Shown here in pieces: positions 49,860 to 52,491 of a DNA stretch of 52,491 nt. The position numbers and the translations under genes were made by a program. The stretch spans positions 1-52,491 of the IMG/VR virus record IMGVR_UViG_3300044470_000064; one strand, 5' to 3'. Within the stretch, counting starts at the first letter, position 1, and every line of letters begins with the position of its first letter. A model generated the notes under the pieces. The model saw nothing but the letters and a program-made list of their open reading frames with translations. It ran no database searches and had not been told where the DNA came from. Source of the stretch: a virus.

Positions 49860-51107
49860 GTGAACTGGATCGCTCAACTCCTCCGACTGATCGCGTCCTG
49901 GTTCACCAGGCCGACGCCGAAGCCTGCGCCAACGCCCGTTCCGACGCCAACCCCCACGCCGACGCCCACACCTGTGCCGGTGCCGGTCCCCACGCCGGTG
50001 CCGACGCCTGTGCCGACCCCCACCCCAGTGCCGACACCCGTGCCGGTCCCAACCCCCACTCCGGTGCCAACGCCCGTGCCCGTCCCTGCGCCAACGCCGA
50101 CCCCCACGCCGACCCCGGTGCCAACGCCGGTCCCCGGCGTTCCCGGCATCGACGCCGAGATGATCGACACCCTCCCGGCGGACGTTCTCGCTGAGGCGCA
50201 GGTGATCTTCTTCTACGGCTCCCCGTTCGGTTCCACGCAGGGACCGGCCCGGGTCACCCCTGCCGCCTTCGTGGCCCAGCAGGCCGCTGCTGGGAAGGCC
50301 ATCTGGGGCGGGTATTTTCCCGGATCTGACCCGGCATCTGCTCTGGCCGAGGCGGAAGCAGCGCCGCGGGACACCGGCGTGTGGGTGGACCTAGAGCCGG
50401 AGGTCGAGGCCGACGAGCAGAGCCTCGCGTGGTGCGCCGCCTTCGGTGACTTCATGCTCGCCAACGGGATGCCCTGTGGGATCTACTCGCACGAGGGCAC
50501 CTGCGCCGACCTCGCTGGCCACTTTAGCGCCCAGTGGTGGGACGGCCAGCCTCAGCCGACCAGCCTTCCCTCGGCGACCGCGATCCAGTACGGTCAACAG
50601 ACCGCGAGCAACGGGGTGCCCTTCGACCGCGACGCCTGCGACGCCTACTTCCTCGATCCCCCAGCCCCGGTCGCGACGATCCAGCAGGACCTCGTCGCCT
50701 ACGTCTCGACGCACCTCGGGACCGAGGTCGACGTTCCAGGGTGGCCCGGCCCGAATGACCCCGAGTGCACCGACTGGGCGCTCTCGTGGTTCCTGCACCG
50801 AGGTGGCAATGGTGGACTGGTTCACGGTAACGCCGTCGCGTGGGCCGGCCAGGACTGGACCGCCTCCGGTTGGGTATGGGTGGCCAACACCCCGACCAAC
50901 ATGCCGAGCATCGGCGACATCGTCACCTGGGGCCCGACCCCGAGCCTGGGGATCGGCGCCGCCGGCCACACCGGCATCGTGTACGACAACGTCACGGTGA
51001 TGAGCCTTGAGACGGCCGACCAGAACTGGGGCGCGAACCGCGACGTGGAGCTGGAGACGCACAGCTACGTCGGCGTTCTCGGCTGGCACACGCCGAGTAA
51101 GCCATGA
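49860..51107 (+). CDS. Endolysin with GH25-like and CHAP domains
   Basis: A 415-residue protein from a GTG with AAGGAG upstream. Residues 1-17 are an amphipathic/hydrophobic helix ([18 protein letters not shown]), 18-93 a Pro/Thr/Val linker, 95-268 a GH25/DUF1906-like barrel (VWVDLEPE, D177/E179; CGIYS), and about 290-415 a CHAP amidase/peptidase ([16 protein letters not shown] with C303; GHTGIVYD with H370). It cuts peptidoglycan at the end of infection. The linker is N-terminal to both catalytic units, which is unusual. Confidence 0.85.
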   Translation: MNWIAQLLRLIASWFTRPTPKPAPTPVPTPTPTPTPTPVPVPVPTPVPTPVPTPTPVPTPVPVPTPTPVPTPVPVPAPTPTPTPTPVPTPVPGVPGIDAEMIDTLPADVLAEAQVIFFYGSPFGSTQGPARVTPAAFVAQQAAAGKAIWGGYFPGSDPASALAEAEAAPRDTGVWVDLEPEVEADEQSLAWCAAFGDFMLANGMPCGIYSHEGTCADLAGHFSAQWWDGQPQPTSLPSATAIQYGQQTASNGVPFDRDACDAYFLDPPAPVATIQQDLVAYVSTHLGTEVDVPGWPGPNDPECTDWALSWFLHRGGNGGLVHGNAVAWAGQDWTASGWVWVANTPTNMPSIGDIVTWGPTPSLGIGAAGHTGIVYDNVTVMSLETADQNWGANRDVELETHSYVGVLGWHTPSKP

Positions 51108-51595
51108 CGCAGCCCATCGGAGAGCGTGTCGCATCCCTAGAAGCGAGCGTCAACGCTTTCCACACGGTCACGGGGTCCGCCCTCCAGAAGCTCGCTGAGG
51201 GGCAGGAGGGCATCGCCAGCGAGGCGCGGGCGGCGAGCAAGGACGCCCGCCTGGCCGTGACCGCTGCGGAGAAGGCGGCCGATTCGGCGGCCAAGGCGCA
51301 CGACGTTGACCTCTTGGTCCATCAGCAAGTCCGCGAACTCAAGGTGGTCACGGCCAACGTCAAGGCGAGGATGGACGACCTCTCGCTGAACGGCCACGGC
51401 CCCGATCTCAAGGCGTTCGTCACTGATGACCTCCCGGTCGTCCGCGAACTCGTCCAGCAGGCGAAGGATCAGGCTGCCGCCAAGCGCGTTCGCGAGGCTA
51501 GCTGGTACTGGTGGGCGGCTAAGTGGACGGGCAGAGTGTTGGTTCCCGCCGCTCTCGGTGCTGGCCTGTTCGTTCTGTTCTCCCACATCCTGTAG
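51104..51595 (+). CDS. Coiled-coil and C-terminal TM protein, possible holin or lysis accessory
   Basis: A 163-residue protein: a long coiled coil ([20 protein letters not shown], then [20 protein letters not shown]) and one C-terminal transmembrane helix ([20 protein letters not shown]). XhlA-like lysis accessory proteins have this layout. It overlaps the endolysin stop and is the last gene of the rightward operon, which supports a lysis role. Confidence 0.6.
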   Translation: MTQPIGERVASLEASVNAFHTVTGSALQKLAEGQEGIASEARAASKDARLAVTAAEKAADSAAKAHDVDLLVHQQVRELKVVTANVKARMDDLSLNGHGPDLKAFVTDDLPVVRELVQQAKDQAAAKRVREASWYWWAAKWTGRVLVPAALGAGLFVLFSHIL

Positions 51596-51608
51596 TCCGC
51601 CGTCGCGG

Positions 51609-51668
51609 CAAGCCCCGAGGCTTGATTCACCCGAGTTCTAGCCTCTAGCCTTGCCCACGACCGTGGGC
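51609..51668. terminator. Two hairpins between convergent operons
   Basis: CAAGCC-CCGA-GGCTTG (51609-51624, followed by ATTC) and GCCCACG-AC-CGTGGGC (51653-51668, followed by ATTAG). They lie between the end of the rightward operon (51595) and the end of the leftward one (51699), and can act in either direction. T-runs are weak. Confidence 0.5.
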
Positions 51669-51698
51669 ATTAGTACACAACACGCACAATCCTAGCAC

Positions 51699-51956
51699 TT
51701 ATGCCCCCGTTAGCGAGCAATCGTCATATTCACGGCGACAGTGAATCATGGCGTTCCAGTGAACATGCCCTCCCTTCCCGCGGCCCTCCTGCTCAATGCG
51801 AGTGGGGGGGCCGTTTCCTGTTTCTGCCGAGTGTATCGCCTCGATGATCCTGAGCGCGTCCCGAAACTCCTTGCGCTGTTCCTCCGCGATCTCCTCACGG
51901 GTGTGGGCGTGTGGGCGTTCGGTGAGTTGCACTCCGCCGCAGGTCGGGCAGATCAT
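51699..51956 (-). CDS. Small zinc-site protein, end of leftward operon
   Basis: An 85-residue protein: ICPTCGGVQLTERPHAHTRE, then IHSAETGNGP and HWNAMIHCRREYDDCS. CxxC plus two later Cys could bind zinc. The start at 51956 is 22 bases after the previous stop. Confidence 0.55.
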   Translation of the reverse strand: MICPTCGGVQLTERPHAHTREEIAEEQRKEFRDALRIIEAIHSAETGNGPPTRIEQEGRGKGGHVHWNAMIHCRREYDDCSLTGA

Positions 51957-51978
51957 GCTTGGGTCTGATAGTCGGTGC

Positions 51979-52197
51979 TCACCAGTCTCCGCCGTCCGCT
52001 GGGATGTCGATGCGGGCGACGATGGCGTCCTGATCCATCCCCCTGTCGAGTCCGATCAGGCGCCTCCCGTCGGGGCCATACCGCATGACGCAGAGTCGGC
52101 TGTCCGCTGCGAAGACCCACAGGTCGTCACGCGGCCAGATAGCGGCTGCCTTCTCTAACAGACGAATCGCCGCCTTCCGGCGCGCTTCAGTGCTCAT
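51979..52197 (-). CDS. Small hypothetical protein
   Basis: A 72-residue alpha/beta protein (RRKAAIRLLEKAAAIWPRDD, then FAADSRLCVMRYGPDGRRLI). The ATG overlaps the previous stop (ATGA). No family is recognised. Confidence 0.55.
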   Translation of the reverse strand: MSTEARRKAAIRLLEKAAAIWPRDDLWVFAADSRLCVMRYGPDGRRLIGLDRGMDQDAIVARIDIPADGGDW

Positions 52198-52466
52198 GGT
52201 TGCTCCCGATAGTCGGTGTTGGCCGGGGGGTTATCAGCGGTCACGTTGAGACAGCCAACGTGGCCGTCACCGAGGTCTCGCTGCATCTGGGCGTCGAGGG
52301 CTCTCTCCAGCCACGCTGCGACTGTCGGGTCCTTCTCGATGCGCTCTCCGCACTCCGCGCAGAGCTGCTCACCCGCCTTCGTGTGGTACCGGCTCATCGA
52401 CTTGGTCCCGCACAGGTAGCAGGGGTCGAGATACTCGGAAGGATTCGCGACAGGCTGCGGACTCAC
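52194..52466 (-). CDS. Small zinc-ribbon protein
   Basis: A 90-residue protein from a GTG at 52466 with GGAGAC upstream. CYLCGTKSMSRYHTKAGEQL, then CAECGERIEKD are two CxxC pairs making a zinc ribbon. A helical and acidic tail follows. It would be the gene following the one that leaves the window at base 1 in a circular map. Confidence 0.6.
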   Translation of the reverse strand: MSPQPVANPSEYLDPCYLCGTKSMSRYHTKAGEQLCAECGERIEKDPTVAAWLERALDAQMQRDLGDGHVGCLNVTADNPPANTDYREQP

Positions 52467-52491
52467 GTCTCTGTCTCCAGGGACGCTAGAG

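Noticed and set aside
49874-50170. Regular short repeats in the endolysin linker considered as a CRISPR or satellite array
   Set aside because: They are codon-level Pro/Thr/Val repeats in an open frame with no constant repeat-spacer structure.

Overview
The window reads as a complete or nearly complete genome of a tailed, long-tailed (siphovirus-type) double-stranded DNA phage of high GC content. It carries both terminase subunits, a portal/MuF module, an XkdF-like prohead protease, a scaffold, an HK97-fold capsid protein, head-tail connectors, a tail tube protein, a frameshifted tail-assembly chaperone, a tape measure, tail-tip and fibre proteins, and a lysis cassette. I see no integrase, repressor, DNA polymerase, tRNA or CRISPR array. 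Long Thr-Pro/Val-Pro linkers in secreted proteins, frequent GTG/TTG starts and apparently leaderless promoters suggest a high-GC Terrabacteria host. The TPTP-type linkers are most reminiscent of Chloroflexota, but this is inference.

Layout. A divergent promoter region at 6121-6223 splits the map. Leftward, about 14 tightly overlapping genes (6120 down to 1) encode small zinc and HTH proteins, a replication initiator-like protein, a putative helicase loader, an SNF2-type helicase, a DNA methyltransferase and a RusA-like resolvase. The last ORF runs off base 1 and would meet a stop codon right after joining to base 52491. The leftward unit therefore appears to continue into the three minus-strand genes at 52466-51699, ending at hairpins facing the rightward late operon. 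Rightward, 6224-15660 holds a DUF4406-like protein, a metallophosphoesterase, small membrane proteins, a papain-like-fold protein and many tiny ORFs.

The head region (15698-31732) is interrupted by minus-strand islands: a lone gene between the terminase genes, an HNH endonuclease antisense to the portal C-terminus, two genes after a C-rich pentanucleotide repeat tract, and one gene flanked by a 51-bp direct repeat. Together the last three appear to have split a portal-MuF fusion gene. A secreted GH5-family glycoside hydrolase lies in the head operon. Between the capsid and connector genes, nine genes (31829-37206) form a glycan cassette: glycosyltransferase-like proteins, a sugar nucleotidyltransferase, an SDR enzyme and methyltransferases.

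Tail genes (37203-49712) end in a C1q-like putative receptor-binding protein. They are followed by an endolysin with a GH25-like and a CHAP domain, and a coiled-coil/TM protein that could be a holin or lysis accessory. The most unusual features are the antisense gene islands with extended -10 promoters placed 6-7 nt from the start codon, a repeated stop-codon motif shared by four gene ends, the split portal-MuF, the virus-encoded GH5 enzyme and the glycan cassette.
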